Assembly: GCF_012935695.1 (NCBI RefSeq)
Contig: NZ_CP052859.1
Span: forward strand, 96,001 to 160,000
Direction of reading: 5' to 3'
DNA length: 64,000 nt
DNA from: Pseudomonas sp. ADAK18
GTDB taxonomy: Bacteria; Pseudomonadota; Gammaproteobacteria; Pseudomonadales; Pseudomonadaceae
In this document: positions 35,290 through 46,119 of the stretch, piece after piece
How positions within the stretch are numbered: the first letter of the stretch is position 1
Layout: each line of letters begins with the position of its first letter
Program-made: the position numbers and the translations under genes
The notes under the pieces: model-generated
What the model saw: the letters and a program-made list of their open reading frames with translations, nothing else
The model's database searches: none
What the model was told of the DNA's origin: nothing

Positions 35290-36954
35290 TCAGCCGCGGT
35301 GACGACCACGGAAGTAGTTGATCAAACCCTGGGTCGAGGCATCGTCGGCCGGCTCTTCTTCAGTGCCGGTCAAGCGGTTGTAGACGCCCTTGCCCAGTTC
35401 CTTGCCCAGCTCCACGCCCCATTGGTCGAAGGCGTTGATGCCCCAGATGACGCTCTGCACGAACACTTTGTGTTCATACATGGCCACCAGTGCGCCCAAA
35501 CGACGGGGGCTGATGCGTTCCACCACAATGGTATTACTCGGACGATTACCCGGGATCACCTTGTGCGGTGCCAGCTTCTCTACCTCTGCCTCTGGCAGGC
35601 CCTTTTCACGCAGCTCGGCTTCGGCTTCGCTGAGGGTCTTGCCGAGCATCAGTGCCTGGCTCTGGGACAGGCAGTTGGCGTACAGCCACTGATGGTGGTC
35701 GGACACTGGGTTGAAGCTGACGATCGGCACGATAAAGTCGGCCGGAATCAGTTGGGTGCCCTGGTGCAGCAGCTGGTGGTAAGCATGCTGGCCGTTGCAA
35801 CCTACGCCACCCCAGATAACCGGGCCGGTATCGGTGGAAACCGGCGTACCGTCCTGGCGAACGCTTTTGCCGTTGGATTCCATATCCAACTGTTGCAAGT
35901 GCTTGGTGATGTTACGCAGGTAGTGGTCGTACGGCAGGATCGCGTGGCTTTGCGCGCCCCAGAAGTTGCCGTACCACACGCCCAGCAAGGCCAGCAGCAC
36001 GGGCATGTTCTGCTCGAACGGTGCGGTCTGGAAATGCTGGTCCATGGTGTAGGCACCGGACAGCAGCTCCTTGAAGTTGGACATGCCGATAGCCAAGGCA
36101 ATAGGCAAGCCGATAGCCGACCACAACGAGTAACGGCCACCGACCCAGTCCCACATCGGGAAGATGTTTTCTTCGCGGATCCCGAAAGCCACGGCTGCGG
36201 CGTTGTTGCTCGAAACGGCGATGAAGTGACGATACAGCTCGGCTTCCGAACCACCCTGGGCCAGGTACCAGGCGCGGGCTGCCTGGGCGTTTTTCAGGGT
36301 TTCGAGGGTGTTGAAGGATTTCGACGAGACGATGAACAGCGTGGTCTCGGCGCGCAGCTTCATGGTCAGTTCGTGGAACTCACTGCCGTCGATGTTCGCC
36401 AGGTAATGGCAGCGCACGCCTTTATGGGCGTAGGACAGCAGAGCTTCAGACACCAGCTCGGGGCCGAGGAACGAGCCACCGATACCGATGTTCACCACGT
36501 CGGTGATTGGCTTCTCGGTGTAACCACGCCACAGGCCGTCGTGGATGCGGCCCACCAGGTCGGTGATCTGATTCAGCACCTTGTGCACGTCGGGCATGAT
36601 GTTCACGCCGTTGACCGACAACTTGTCGCCCACCGGGCGGCGCAGGGCGGTGTGCAGCGCAGGGCGGCCTTCGGAGGAGTTGACCGGTTCGCCGTTGAAC
36701 AGCGCCTTGATCGCACCTTGAAGGTCGACTTCGTTGGCCAGGCCCACCAGCAGGTCGCGGGTTTCGCGGGTGATCAGGTTTTTCGAGTAATCCAGGAACA
36801 GCCCGCAGCTGCTCAGGGTGAACTGGTTAAAGCGCTGGGGGTCGGCATTAAAGGCTTCGCGCATGCTGAAATCCTGCATGGCTTGGCGGTGTTGATTGAG
36901 CGCTTGCCAGGCGGGCAGAGCGGTAACGTCATGAGGGGTGCGGTAATACGCCAT
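35290..36954 (-). CDS. pgi: Glucose-6-phosphate isomerase
   Basis: Interconverts glucose-6-phosphate and fructose-6-phosphate. The 554-residue protein has the SIS-type signatures [18 protein letters not shown] (near residue 155) and [20 protein letters not shown] (near 375, with the catalytic Glu/His region), then the C-terminal Lys region [16 protein letters not shown]. Length is typical. Downstream is acs, upstream is panC; the 238 bases to panC hold one small hairpin (GCCGGTA / TACCGGC, 37143-37164) and no panD. Confidence 0.98.
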   Translation of the reverse strand: MAYYRTPHDVTALPAWQALNQHRQAMQDFSMREAFNADPQRFNQFTLSSCGLFLDYSKNLITRETRDLLVGLANEVDLQGAIKALFNGEPVNSSEGRPALHTALRRPVGDKLSVNGVNIMPDVHKVLNQITDLVGRIHDGLWRGYTEKPITDVVNIGIGGSFLGPELVSEALLSYAHKGVRCHYLANIDGSEFHELTMKLRAETTLFIVSSKSFNTLETLKNAQAARAWYLAQGGSEAELYRHFIAVSSNNAAAVAFGIREENIFPMWDWVGGRYSLWSAIGLPIALAIGMSNFKELLSGAYTMDQHFQTAPFEQNMPVLLALLGVWYGNFWGAQSHAILPYDHYLRNITKHLQQLDMESNGKSVRQDGTPVSTDTGPVIWGGVGCNGQHAYHQLLHQGTQLIPADFIVPIVSFNPVSDHHQWLYANCLSQSQALMLGKTLSEAEAELREKGLPEAEVEKLAPHKVIPGNRPSNTIVVERISPRRLGALVAMYEHKVFVQSVIWGINAFDQWGVELGKELGKGVYNRLTGTEEEPADDASTQGLINYFRGRHRG

Positions 36955-37192
36955 CGCTGCGGGTTTCCTTTTTATTACGGGGACTGCCTTTAGGACACTT
37001 GAAAGCCCGGAACGTCCGGCTTTTCTATAACGAGAACGATGAAAAGACAGGTTCTGGTCAGCAGTGTCAACGCCAACAAATAGCGTAGGGCGATTACATT
37101 AAACCTAGCGTGTCGATCTGTCTTGGCTTTGTCTGCGCTGTGGCCGGTACTTTTTTATACCGGCGCATCAGGCAGTGCAACAGGCGGGGGGC

Positions 37193-38047
37193 TTACGGGT
37201 TCAAATTCAGATGTAGATTGTCGATCAACCGGGTGGCGCCCAGATAGGCGGCTACCAGTATTACCACGTCGCGATCCTCGGTCGTGGCCGGGCGCAAATG
37301 CTGGCCCTGACGGATCTCCAGGTAATCCATGCGCATTCCAGCGGCTTCTATCTGTTGGATCTGTTCGGCGCCCAGCTTGGCGAAATCCCTGTCTCCGGCT
37401 TCGATCGCTGCTGCAATCTGGCTCAGGCTGCGGTAGAGCACGGGCGCGATAGCGCGCTGCTCCTCGGTGAGGTAGCCGTTGCGGGAGGACAGCGCGAGTC
37501 CGTCATCAGCACGCACGGTAGGCTCGCCGATAATCTGGATTGGCATGTTCAGGTCATGCACCATGGCGCGAATGACCGCCAGTTGCTGGTAGTCCTTCTG
37601 ACCAAATACGGCCAGATCCGGCTGAGCCATGTTGAACAGTTTGCTCACCACGGTTGCCACCCCTTCGAAATGCCCTGGGCGGCTGGCGCCGCACAGGCCT
37701 TCAGACAGGTGTGGGACGCTGACGCGGGTCTGGCCGGCCATGCCGTCGGGGTACATTTCTTCGACGGTGGGCGCGAACAGCAGATTGCAGCCGGCCTGGA
37801 GCAGTTTTTCCTGATCAGCCGCCAGAGTGCGCGGGTATTTGTCCAGGTCTTCGCCGGCGCCAAATTGCAGCGGATTGACGAAAATGCTCGCTACCACGAA
37901 GTCGACCCGTTGGGCCGCCTTGCTCACCAGTGCCGCGTGGCCGCTGTGCAGGTTGCCCATGGTTGGCACGAAGCCGATGCGTTTGCCTTCGCTGCGCGCT
38001 CGGGCGACGGCGGCCCGCAGTTCGCGTACGGTTTTGACGGTGTTCAT
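37193..38047 (-). CDS. panC: Pantothenate synthetase
   Basis: Condenses pantoate and beta-alanine, using ATP, to pantothenate. The 284-residue protein begins [14 protein letters not shown]. It has the nucleotide-binding motifs [16 protein letters not shown] (about residues 26-41, HxGH) and [10 protein letters not shown], with the KMSKS-like LSSRNGYLT near 185. Its start overlaps the panB stop by four bases. The companion gene panD, for beta-alanine synthesis, is not next to it in this window. Confidence 0.97.
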   Translation of the reverse strand: MNTVKTVRELRAAVARARSEGKRIGFVPTMGNLHSGHAALVSKAAQRVDFVVASIFVNPLQFGAGEDLDKYPRTLAADQEKLLQAGCNLLFAPTVEEMYPDGMAGQTRVSVPHLSEGLCGASRPGHFEGVATVVSKLFNMAQPDLAVFGQKDYQQLAVIRAMVHDLNMPIQIIGEPTVRADDGLALSSRNGYLTEEQRAIAPVLYRSLSQIAAAIEAGDRDFAKLGAEQIQQIEAAGMRMDYLEIRQGQHLRPATTEDRDVVILVAAYLGATRLIDNLHLNLNP

Positions 38048-38844
38048 GCAGAGAATCCGTGTTCGATGCCTGGAAAGGTAACGGCTTTGACTTCGGTGAC
38101 GTAGGCGCTCAGAGCAGCCTGAATGCTGTCATGGCCGGCCATGAAGTTCTTCACGAACTTCGGTACGTGGCCAGTAATGGAGAGGCCCAACATGTCGTGC
38201 AACACCAAGACCTGGCCGTCGGTGGCGGAGCCTGCGCCAATGCCGATCACCGGTACCTTGACGGCCTGGGTGATCTCCTCCGCCAGTTCGCTGGGCACGC
38301 ACTCCAGCAGGATCATGGCCGCGCCCGCTTGCTCCAAGGCGATGGCATCGGCGCGCATCTGGCGTGCCTGGGCTTCATTGCGACCTTGTACTTTATAGCC
38401 GCCGAGGATGTTCACTGACTGAGGTGTCAGGCCCATGTGCGCACATACGGGAACGCCACGTTCGGCTAGCAGGCGAATCGATTCGGCGAGCCAGGCGGCG
38501 CCTTCCACCTTGATCATGTGCGCACCGGCTTGCATCAGTTTTCCGGCGTTGTGCAACGTCTGTTCAACGGTGGCGTAACCCATGAACGGGAGGTCGGCGA
38601 TGATAAATGCCCCATCGTTACCGCGCTTGACGCTGGCCGTGTGGTAAGCGAGTTCATCGGTGGTGACGGGCAAGGTGCTGTCATTCCCTTGAAGAACCAT
38701 GCCCAGGGAGTCGCCCACCAGTAACACTTCAACTCCGGCCTGGCAGCTAGCCTGGGCGAAAGTGGCGTCATAGCAGGTCAGCATGGTGATTTTTTCACCT
38801 TTGAGTTTGAGGCTCTGCAAGGTGGTCAGGGTAATGTTTGGCAT
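38044..38844 (-). CDS. panB: 3-methyl-2-oxobutanoate hydroxymethyltransferase
   Basis: Transfers a one-carbon unit from methylene-THF to ketoisovalerate, the first pantothenate step. The 266-residue TIM-barrel protein has [13 protein letters not shown] near the start, the metal and substrate motif [11 protein letters not shown] (about residues 42-52), the [12 protein letters not shown] segment, and the catalytic Glu region [14 protein letters not shown] near 180. It is coupled to panC by a four-base overlap. Its folate cosubstrate and folK upstream suggest a folate/pantothenate cluster. Confidence 0.97.
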   Translation of the reverse strand: MPNITLTTLQSLKLKGEKITMLTCYDATFAQASCQAGVEVLLVGDSLGMVLQGNDSTLPVTTDELAYHTASVKRGNDGAFIIADLPFMGYATVEQTLHNAGKLMQAGAHMIKVEGAAWLAESIRLLAERGVPVCAHMGLTPQSVNILGGYKVQGRNEAQARQMRADAIALEQAGAAMILLECVPSELAEEITQAVKVPVIGIGAGSATDGQVLVLHDMLGLSITGHVPKFVKNFMAGHDSIQAALSAYVTEVKAVTFPGIEHGFSA

Positions 38845-39023
38845 GAAAAGGGTCCTCGTTCAGGCGCTTGGAAACAGCGAGTAACGCGCGTGAGTCTTCG
38901 TTTATACAGGCGCACTTTCTTAAAAATCAGTGCTTATAAGGCCTGGATTGCGCCCTTTAGCGCCGGGTTGGCGGCAGCGGGACGCCTATAGTCGTGAGGA
39001 GAACTCTGGAAGTCAATTGGATG

Positions 39024-39063
39024 TGTTACCGCATTGTTACGGTGGGGGTGTTACCCCTGTTAC
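39024..39063. promoter_or_regulatory. Four direct TGTTAC hexamers between folK and panB
   Basis: TGTTAC occurs at 39024, 39035, 39049 and 39058, all in the same direction. The first two are spaced exactly 11 bases apart. Such clusters usually bind a transcription factor. The same hexamer forms the palindrome upstream of crcZ in this window. The 241-base folK-panB gap holds no gene. Confidence 0.45.
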
Positions 39064-39085
39064 TGATGCGATTCAGCAGGAAGCC

Positions 39086-39571
39086 TCAGGCTTCAGACTG
39101 GCGCTCGAGACCGACAAACGGGCAGGCGGCGAGCAGTTCACTGAGGCAGCGGCCATCGGCCAATTGCAGGTTGGCCGGGGCCAGTTCTGCGAGGGGGTAG
39201 AGTACGAATGCCCGTAGATGAATCTGGTAGTGCGGCACCTTGAGCCGGGGCTCATCAATCAGTCGATCACCGAACAGTAGGATGTCCAGGTCCAGCGTGC
39301 GAGGCCCCCAACGTTTGAGGCGTTCACGGCCTTGATCGTGCTCGATGGCTTGCAGTGCATCCAGCAACGCCAGCGGCGCGAGGTTGCTGTCCAGTGCCGC
39401 AACTGCGTTGGTGTAACGCGGTTGGCCGGGGGACAAGGAATCACTTTGATAAAAGGCGGAGACGCCCGCCAGCGTGGTGTTCGGCAATTGCGCCAAGGCC
39501 TCGATAGCGCTGCGCAATTGTTGGTCCGGGGCAGCCAGGTTGCTGCCCATGCCGATATAGATGCGTTCCAC
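39086..39571 (-). CDS. folK: Hydroxymethyl-dihydropterin pyrophosphokinase (HPPK)
   Basis: Pyrophosphorylates hydroxymethyl-dihydropterin, the step before FolP. The 161-residue protein begins MERIYIGMGSNLAAP. It carries the HPPK signature RWGPRTLDLDILLFGD near residues 87-102 with the two Mg-binding Asp residues, followed by PHYQIHLRAFVLYPLAE. It starts five bases after pcnB, so the two are probably co-transcribed. The pathway partner folP is about 24 kb away in the window. Confidence 0.97.
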   Translation of the reverse strand: MERIYIGMGSNLAAPDQQLRSAIEALAQLPNTTLAGVSAFYQSDSLSPGQPRYTNAVAALDSNLAPLALLDALQAIEHDQGRERLKRWGPRTLDLDILLFGDRLIDEPRLKVPHYQIHLRAFVLYPLAELAPANLQLADGRCLSELLAACPFVGLERQSEA

Positions 39572-39576
39572 CGGAC

Positions 39577-40983
39577 TTACTCGCCAGACGCGCTCGGCGC
39601 ATCGGCAGCGCTGCGTTTGCGCTTGCTGCCGCTGCTGCGTCGACGTTTTTTCGGCGCATCGCCGGTGCCATCGCCCTTGCCGCTCAGATCACGAATCATC
39701 TCGCGACGTTCGCTGTCGTTGGCGTCCTGATAATCCGTCCACCATTCGCCCAGGCCGTCGGTCTGTTCGCCGGCACTTTCACGTAGCAGCAGGAAGTCGT
39801 AGCCGGCGCGGAAGCGCGGGTTGTCCAGCAACATATCGGCGCGTTTGCCGCTGCGCCGTGGCAGGCGCTCCTGCATATCCCAGATCTCGCGGATCGGCAT
39901 GGTGAAACGCTTAGGGATGGCGATGCGCTGGCACTGTTCGGCGATCAGTTCGTGAGCCGCTTCCTGCATGGCCGGAATCGGCGGCATGCCACGGTTCTGC
40001 AAACGTAATACCCGTGCTGGCAGTGCAGGCCACAGCAGGGCGGCAAACAGGAAGGCTGGGGTCACCGGCTTGTTCTGCTTGATTCGAAGGTCGGTGTTGA
40101 TCAGCGCCTCGCTGATCAGTGTGTGGGTATACGTCGGGTTGTGCTCCAGTGCTTCGGCGCTGGCCGGGAACAATGGATCGAACAACTGTAGGTCCACGAG
40201 CATTTCAAAGGTATCGGCGGCGTAGCCGGAGAGGAACAGTTTGAGTACCTCTTCGAACAGGCGAGCCGATGGGATTTCCCGCAGCATCGGCGCCAGTTCG
40301 CGAATCGGCGCGGCGGTGTGTTTCTCGATACCGAAGTTCAGCTTCGCGGCAAAACGCACAGCCCGCAGCATCCGCACCGGGTCTTCCTGGTAGCGTTGCG
40401 TCGGGTCGCCGATCAGGCGCAGCAGGTTGTTGCGGATATCGTGTACGCCGTTGGCGTAATCGAGGATGCGCTCGCTGACCGGGTCGTAGTACAGGGCATT
40501 GATGGTGAAGTCGCGGCGCTGCGCGTCTTCTTCCAGGGTGCCGTAGACATTGTCCCGCAGGATGCGTCCGCTTTCGTTGCGGGAAGACTGGTTGCTGTCT
40601 TCCTCTTCATCGTTTTGCGGGTGATTGGCGCGGAAGGTCGCTACTTCGATGATTTCGCGACCGAAGTGGATATGCACCAACTTGAAGCGCCGACCGATGA
40701 TTCGCGCATTGCGAAATTCGGCCCGCACTTGTTCCGGCGTGGCGCTGGTGGCGACGTCGAAATCCTTGGGCGTGATATTGAGCAGCATGTCGCGCACGCA
40801 ACCACCGACCAGGTAAGCCTGGTAGCCGGCGTTCTGCAGGCGTTCGACGATGTTTACCGCATAACGGCTGAACTGGGCGCGTTGCAGCGAATGTTGGCTG
40901 CTGTTGAGCACTTCAGGCGTGCTGCGTTTGTGTTGCGTACGACGCAAAGGCGAACGGAATGACTGGAACAACTTCTTCAGCAT
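39577..40983 (-). CDS. pcnB: Poly(A) polymerase I
   Basis: Adds 3' poly(A) tails that mark RNA for decay. The 468-residue nucleotidyltransferase starts MLKKLFQSFRSPLRRTQ. It has the catalytic motif LVGGCVRDMLL (near residue 55), then the KDFDVATSATPEQV metal-binding Asp pair and the RRDFTINALYYDP segment. The Lys/Arg-rich tail (from about 445, KRRRSSGSKRKRSA) is RNA-binding. A GTG at 40992 is an alternative start, but the ATG at 40983 gives the conserved N-terminus. It lies downstream of crcZ, the usual CbrB-CrcZ-PcnB order. Confidence 0.97.
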   Translation of the reverse strand: MLKKLFQSFRSPLRRTQHKRSTPEVLNSSQHSLQRAQFSRYAVNIVERLQNAGYQAYLVGGCVRDMLLNITPKDFDVATSATPEQVRAEFRNARIIGRRFKLVHIHFGREIIEVATFRANHPQNDEEEDSNQSSRNESGRILRDNVYGTLEEDAQRRDFTINALYYDPVSERILDYANGVHDIRNNLLRLIGDPTQRYQEDPVRMLRAVRFAAKLNFGIEKHTAAPIRELAPMLREIPSARLFEEVLKLFLSGYAADTFEMLVDLQLFDPLFPASAEALEHNPTYTHTLISEALINTDLRIKQNKPVTPAFLFAALLWPALPARVLRLQNRGMPPIPAMQEAAHELIAEQCQRIAIPKRFTMPIREIWDMQERLPRRSGKRADMLLDNPRFRAGYDFLLLRESAGEQTDGLGEWWTDYQDANDSERREMIRDLSGKGDGTGDAPKKRRRSSGSKRKRSAADAPSASGE

Positions 40984-41149
40984 GGGATGCACTGTTTGAA
41001 GGAATGTTCGGCCATAACGAAGAATGACCGCATGATGGGCCGGGATTCTAGCATTTAGTCAGGGGGTGGTGTAGGAACTAGCTGCAAGCCTTGAGCCAGA
41101 AGCTTAAAGAGGGGGGGATGGTCACATTCCAGGAGCCAAATTGTAGAAA

Positions 41150-41513
41150 CTACAAGGGGAGCCGAAGCTCCCCCAGAAGTAGTTGCGTGCTCTATTTTTA
41201 TTATTGATTTCGGGCTTCTTGTTTTTGTTGATCGCCCTTGCCATGAAGCTTCACCTTCATGACCCTCCCAATCGGGAGCCAAGAGCAAACGGATTGCTTT
41301 GGTCGCTGTGTTGCTGATCTACGATCCAACCAGTTCAGGCTCTGCCTTAGGGCAGTTTTTGTTGTTCTCGGCCTGGTTGCGGGGCAAGCCCCAAATGCAA
41401 CGCCTCTCCAAAAGAATCAGTTAGCTGCGCCTCCGCCGTGTTGTTTTTGTTATGCGTGAGTCGATACGTCTTATTTTTATTGTCTTGTACATTTGCTTGT
41501 TATTGTTTTTGTA
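41150..41513 (-). ncRNA. crcZ: CrcZ small RNA
   Basis: A regulatory RNA of about 360 bases in the 722-base gap between cbrB and pcnB. On the reverse strand it carries six A-rich CA-motif clusters (AANAANAA type). They lie at 41496-41511, 41470-41486, 41441-41452, 41355-41366, 41215-41230 and 41195-41205. It ends in GGGGAGC-TTCG-GCTCCCC with a T-rich tail (41156-41174). It also holds a hairpin GGGGC-AA-GCCCC (41381-41392). It starts from a sigma-54 promoter. CrcZ sequesters Hfq/Crc and relieves catabolite repression. Ends are predicted, not mapped. Confidence 0.92.
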
Positions 41514-41523
41514 CTAAGCATAT

Positions 41524-41539
41524 AGCAGGGTGCGTGCCA
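41524..41539 (-). promoter_or_regulatory. sigma-54 promoter of crcZ
   Basis: The reverse strand reads TGGCACGCACCCTGCT, with GG and GC at exact -24/-12 spacing. The predicted start near 41513 immediately precedes the first CA motif. Confidence 0.9.
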
Positions 41540-41598
41540 ACTTTTGCGAGGCCCAGCAAAATAAGGGGGCAAAGGTGTTTTCTGGTTTTTTGAAGGCC

Positions 41599-41638
41599 AA
41601 AAAAAGCCGGGGCTTCGTTACCGTAAGCCCCGGCTTTT
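41599..41638 (-). terminator. Terminator of cbrB
   Basis: AAAAGCCGGGGCTT and AAGCCCCGGCTTTT form a 14-bp stem; seven T residues overlap and follow it on the reverse strand. It separates cbrB from crcZ. Its loop contains GTTACCGTAA, resembling the half-sites of the adjacent activator site. Confidence 0.88.
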
Positions 41639-41688
41639 GTTACGTGAATTGTCTGCGGTAACAGTTTTTTCACATCTGAGGGTGTTAC
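41638..41688. promoter_or_regulatory. Probable CbrB enhancer sites for crcZ
   Basis: TGTTAC (41638-41643) and GTAACA (41658-41663) form a palindrome with a 14-base spacer. A further TGTTAC lies at 41683-41688. They lie 100-150 bases upstream of the crcZ promoter and just past the cbrB stop. The match to CbrB sites is from family knowledge and position. Confidence 0.65.
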
Positions 41689-41705
41689 CTGTGGGGGAAC
41701 CCCTC

Positions 41706-43142
41706 TCAGCTTTCGCTGGCTACCCCGGTCTTGCGCCGTGGAATGCCCAAGCGCTGGCGTCGTTCCCACAGGCATTTGCGGCTGACGCCCAACTTGCGGG
41801 CCAGTTCGGTCTCGGTCATGTGGTCCTGATGTTCCAGGACGAAATGCTGGAAGTAATCTTCCAGTGACAAATCTTCGGTAGGTTCGTGGCTGGTGTTGCT
41901 GCCTGCGCCCTGTTGTGGGGCCAAGCCAATGAAATCGTCATCGTCCAGGTCACTGAGCTCGATATCGATGCCCAGCAGCTCGGCGGAGATTTCCGGGCTC
42001 TCCGACAGAATCACCGCGCGTTCTACCGCGTTCTCCAGTTCCCGCACGTTACCTGGCCAGGAGTAATGCCGAATCGCCTGCTCGGCATCGGTGGCGAACT
42101 TCAGGTCGGTTCGGTTGACCCGGGCACTCTGGCGCACCAGGAACGCATTGGCGATTTCGTTGACGTCGGCACCGCGCTCACGCAGGGCCGGCAGCTTGAG
42201 AGCTATGACGTGCAGGCGGTAATAAAGGTCTTCACGGAACTGGCCGATCTTTGCCAGGCTTTTCAGGTCCCGGTGAGTGGCCGCGATCAGTCGTACATCG
42301 ACCTTCTGCGATTGCACCGAGCCTACGCGGCGAATTTCGCCTTCTTGCAGTACCCGCAGCAGTCGTGCCTGGGCTTCCAGCGGCAATTCGCCGATTTCAT
42401 CAAGAAACAAGGTGCCGCCATCGGCCGCTTCGACCAAGCCGGCACGTCCAGCGCTGGCGCCGGTAAAGGCGCCTTTTTCGTGGCCGAACAGTTCGGATTC
42501 GATCAAGGATTCGGGAATCGCCGCGCAGTTCACCGAAATCATCGGCGCCTTGGCGCGCTTGGACAGGTTGTGCAGGGCGCGGGCCACCAGTTCTTTACCG
42601 GTCCCCGACTCGCCCTGAATCAATACATTGGAGTCCGTGGGCGCCACTTTGCGGATCTTGCTGTACAGGTCCTGCATAGGTGGGCAGGAACCAATAATGC
42701 CGATTTCGCCGTTGCTGTTGTCGATGCCCGGTTTTTCAGCGCCGTTGGCCGCTTTGCCGGCAGGGCGTTCGGCCGGTGCATTACTGCCCGACTGTCGGTC
42801 GCGCAGGATTCGGGCCACGGCCTGAAGCATTTCGTCGTGGTCGAAAGGCTTGGCGATATAGTCCACCGCGCCCATCTTCATCGAGTCCACCGCCGAGCGC
42901 AGGCTGGCGTAGCTGGTCATGATCAGCACCGGCGTGCCTTGGCCGAGCTTGATCAGCTCGGTGCCAGGCGCGCCCGGAAGGCGCAGGTCACTGACGATCA
43001 GGTCGAACGTGGGAATACTGAAACGCTCTTGGGCTTCCTGCACCGAGCCGGCTTCGCTGACCTGGTACTGATTACGTTCAAGCAGGCGACGCAAGGCAGA
43101 GCGGATAATGGTTTCGTCTTCGACGATCAAAATGTGCGGCAT
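41706..43142 (-). CDS. cbrB: Response regulator CbrB (sigma-54 activator)
   Basis: NtrC-family regulator of carbon and nitrogen balance. The 478-residue protein has a receiver domain (about 1-120) with phosphoacceptor Asp52 in [10 protein letters not shown]. The AAA+ sigma-54 interaction domain (about 150-385) has Walker A GESGTGKE and the GAFTGA loop. A C-terminal Fis-type helix-turn-helix (about 430-465, [20 protein letters not shown]) follows. It follows cbrA after 22 bases and lies directly upstream of its main target crcZ. Confidence 0.98.
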   Translation of the reverse strand: MPHILIVEDETIIRSALRRLLERNQYQVSEAGSVQEAQERFSIPTFDLIVSDLRLPGAPGTELIKLGQGTPVLIMTSYASLRSAVDSMKMGAVDYIAKPFDHDEMLQAVARILRDRQSGSNAPAERPAGKAANGAEKPGIDNSNGEIGIIGSCPPMQDLYSKIRKVAPTDSNVLIQGESGTGKELVARALHNLSKRAKAPMISVNCAAIPESLIESELFGHEKGAFTGASAGRAGLVEAADGGTLFLDEIGELPLEAQARLLRVLQEGEIRRVGSVQSQKVDVRLIAATHRDLKSLAKIGQFREDLYYRLHVIALKLPALRERGADVNEIANAFLVRQSARVNRTDLKFATDAEQAIRHYSWPGNVRELENAVERAVILSESPEISAELLGIDIELSDLDDDDFIGLAPQQGAGSNTSHEPTEDLSLEDYFQHFVLEHQDHMTETELARKLGVSRKCLWERRQRLGIPRRKTGVASES

Positions 43143-43164
43143 TGATTCAATTCTCTCGACGGTC

Positions 43165-46119
43165 TCAGTTCACAGCGGACGTCGCTTCGACATGACGCGG
43201 CAAGGTCACCCGAATACGGGTGCCGCGTTGGCTTTCGGTGTCAGCCGGGCTGTCGATGGTGATTTGTCCATAATGCTCTTCAACGATGGAATAGACCAGT
43301 GCAAGGCCCAGACCGGTGCCTTCACCCGGATCCTTGGTGGTGAAGAAGGGTTCGAACAATCGGTCCATGATGTTCTGTGGAATGCCGCTGCCTTCGTCCT
43401 CGACGATCAGGTCGATGGTGTGCTCGAAAGCCTCGCTCTTGACGCGTACCGCACTACCGGCCGGTGATGCGTCGCGGGCGTTGGACAGCAAATTGATCAG
43501 TACCTGCGCCAAGCGTTGAGAGTCGCCGTCGACCCAGTGTTCCGGGTCGCACAGGTTGAAGAACTGTACTTCGAAATTGCGCCGGTTCAAGGCCAGCAGC
43601 CCAATAGCGTCCTGGGCAACTTGGGCAATGCACACCGCCTCGTCGTGATTCTGATGGGCACCCGCGTGGGCGAAGCTCATCAGCGACTGCACGATGCGCG
43701 AAACGCGTTTGGTCTGTTCGAGGATTTGCCCGCTGATTTCGGTGATTTCGCCGTCTTCTTCGCGCTCTTCCCGCAGGTTTTGCGCCAGACAGGCGATGCC
43801 GGTGATCGGATTGCCGATTTCATGAGCGACACCGGCGGCCAGGCGACCAATGCTGGCCAGGCGCTCCGAGTGCACCAGTTTGTCTTCGAGCATCTGGGTT
43901 TCGGTCAAGTCTTCCACCAGCAGCACTAAACCGCTGTTGCCGGGTGCCAGCGGCTCGTCGATGGCCGCCTTGTGCAGGTTGAGCCAGCGGGTCTGGCCGT
44001 CGAGGGCCAGGTGCTGTTTGTGCAAGTGCTCATCCGGCAGGTTGATAAAGCCCTGGAGCAGTTCTTTCCATGGATCGCCGATGGTGTTCAGGCGTGAGCC
44101 CACCACACGCTGGGCAGCAATGCCGGTGAGCTCTTCCATGGCCTTGTTCCACATCAGGATCTCTTGATCCTTGGCCAGTGAGCAGACGCCCATGGGCAGC
44201 TCCTGCAGGGTCTGGCGGTGATAGCGGCGCAGGGCATCAAGTTCGGCGGCGAGGCCGGTGAGGCGCGAGTGATAATCCTCAAGCCGGCTCTCGATGAAGT
44301 GGATGTCCTCGGTGACGTAGTTCTCGCCACCTGCCTTGTAGGGCAGGAAGGTCTCGACCATGTCCTGGGACACGCTGGGGCCCATCAGCCCGGACAGGTT
44401 GGCTTCGATACGATCGCGCAGGCGACGCAAGGCATAGGGGCGGCGTTCGTCGAACGGCAGATAGAGATCGCGCAATGCCTGTTCGACCTCCTTTTGCGCA
44501 GCCTTGGCGCCCAGGGGTTTGGCCAGTTGCGTGGCGAATTCCTGAGGTGAGGCAGCATGCAACTCCCGGCGCTGCGGACGACGTACGTTGTCCACCGCGC
44601 ACGCCTCGGCGGCGCTGGTTTCTTCAGGGCTGGCGTTGGTGAACAGCGAGATCAGGGTAAACATCAGTACGTTGGCCGCCAGCGAGGCAATGGCTGCCAT
44701 GTGCCAACTGGTGTCGTCCAGCACGTAGATCATGTTCAATAACGGAATGTAGAAGCCCTGCAGATTGCCGACCAGCGGCAACAGCATCGTCACCAGCCAC
44801 ACCAGGATCCCGGCCAGCAGCCCGGCGATAAAGCCACGGCGGTTGGCGGTCGGCCAATACAGTACCGAAAGCACGCCCGGCAGGAACTGCAAGGTGGCCA
44901 CGAAAGCGACGATGCCGAGGTTGGCCAAGTCTTGCTCGGCGCCCAGCAACAGGTAGAAGCCATATCCCGCCATGATGATCGCGACGATCAGCGCCCGACG
45001 AGTCCATTTCAGCCAGCGATAGATATTGCCCTCGGCGGGCGGCTGATACAGCGGTAGCACCAAGTGATTGAGCGCCATGCCTGACAACGCCAGGGTTGTG
45101 ACGATGATCAGCCCGCTGGCCGCCGACAAGCCGCCAACGTAGGCCAGCAGCGCCAGTGATTTGCTGTTGGCAGCGATCCCGACGCCCAGGGTGAAATATT
45201 CCGGATTGGTGGTTGCGCCCAATTTCAGGCCGGCCCAGAGGATCAGCGGCACCGCCAGGCTCATCAACAGCAAAAATAGCGGCAGCCCCCAGCTCGCGCT
45301 GACCAGCGAGCGCGGGTTGAGGTTTTCGGTGAAGGTCATGTGGTACATGTGCGGCATAACGATGGCCGAGGCAAAGAATACCAGCAGCAGCGTGCGCCAT
45401 GGGCCTTCTTGCAGCGGCGTATGCAGTGCGGCGAGCGCGGTTTGATTTTGTAGCAGCCACAGTTCCAGCTGTTGCGGGCCATCAAACACGCCGTACAGCG
45501 CATAGAGGCCGACGCCACCGATGGCAATGAGCTTGATCACCGATTCAAAAGCAATCGCGAACACCAGTCCTTCGTGTTTTTCCCGGGTGGCGATATGCCG
45601 TGAGCCGAAGAAAATCGTGAACAGGGTAATCAGCGCGCAGAAGCTCAGGGCAACCCGGTGCTGTACTGGCTCGCGGGTGAGGATGCCGATGGAGTCGGCC
45701 ACGGCCTGTATCTGCAGTGCCAGTAGCGGCAGAACGCCGATCAACATGAAGATCGTGGTCAGTGCCCCGGCCCAGGTGCTGCGAAAGCGAAAGGCAAACA
45801 GGTCCGCGAGGGACGACAGTTGATAGGTGCGAGTGATTTTCAGGATCGGATAGAGCAGCACCGGCGCGAGCAGAAACGCTCCGGACACCCCAAGATAACT
45901 GGAGAGAAAGCCATAACCGTACTGGTAGGCCAAGCCCACCGTGCCATAAAACGCCCAGGCGCTGGCATAGACACCCAGCGACAAGGTGTAGGTCAACGGA
46001 TGGCGAATGATCGCCCGCGGAATCATTCCACGCTCACTGATCCAGGCCACCCCGAACAGCGCGGCCAGGTAGGCGGCGCTGATCAGCAGCATCTGGGTCA
46101 GGCTAAAGCTCATCGGCAT
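43165..46119 (-). CDS. cbrA: Sensor kinase CbrA with transporter-like domain
   Basis: Membrane histidine kinase partner of CbrB. The 984-residue protein has an SLC5 sodium/solute symporter-like region (about 1-500, some 13 transmembrane segments), a linker, a PAS domain (about 610-720), then the HisKA domain with phosphorylated His766 in [12 protein letters not shown]. The HATPase domain has N, G1 (DEGSGIP) and G2 ([11 protein letters not shown]) boxes. In relatives the transporter domain can move histidine. It starts at the ATG at 46119, or possibly 46113, both inside the end of cbrX, so translation is probably coupled. Confidence 0.97.
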   Translation of the reverse strand: MPMSFSLTQMLLISAAYLAALFGVAWISERGMIPRAIIRHPLTYTLSLGVYASAWAFYGTVGLAYQYGYGFLSSYLGVSGAFLLAPVLLYPILKITRTYQLSSLADLFAFRFRSTWAGALTTIFMLIGVLPLLALQIQAVADSIGILTREPVQHRVALSFCALITLFTIFFGSRHIATREKHEGLVFAIAFESVIKLIAIGGVGLYALYGVFDGPQQLELWLLQNQTALAALHTPLQEGPWRTLLLVFFASAIVMPHMYHMTFTENLNPRSLVSASWGLPLFLLLMSLAVPLILWAGLKLGATTNPEYFTLGVGIAANSKSLALLAYVGGLSAASGLIIVTTLALSGMALNHLVLPLYQPPAEGNIYRWLKWTRRALIVAIIMAGYGFYLLLGAEQDLANLGIVAFVATLQFLPGVLSVLYWPTANRRGFIAGLLAGILVWLVTMLLPLVGNLQGFYIPLLNMIYVLDDTSWHMAAIASLAANVLMFTLISLFTNASPEETSAAEACAVDNVRRPQRRELHAASPQEFATQLAKPLGAKAAQKEVEQALRDLYLPFDERRPYALRRLRDRIEANLSGLMGPSVSQDMVETFLPYKAGGENYVTEDIHFIESRLEDYHSRLTGLAAELDALRRYHRQTLQELPMGVCSLAKDQEILMWNKAMEELTGIAAQRVVGSRLNTIGDPWKELLQGFINLPDEHLHKQHLALDGQTRWLNLHKAAIDEPLAPGNSGLVLLVEDLTETQMLEDKLVHSERLASIGRLAAGVAHEIGNPITGIACLAQNLREEREEDGEITEISGQILEQTKRVSRIVQSLMSFAHAGAHQNHDEAVCIAQVAQDAIGLLALNRRNFEVQFFNLCDPEHWVDGDSQRLAQVLINLLSNARDASPAGSAVRVKSEAFEHTIDLIVEDEGSGIPQNIMDRLFEPFFTTKDPGEGTGLGLALVYSIVEEHYGQITIDSPADTESQRGTRIRVTLPRHVEATSAVN

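Noticed and set aside
41259..41459. 66-codon frame on the plus strand within the cbrB-pcnB gap
   Set aside because: It lies antisense to CrcZ, whose promoter, CA motifs and terminator account for the sequence.
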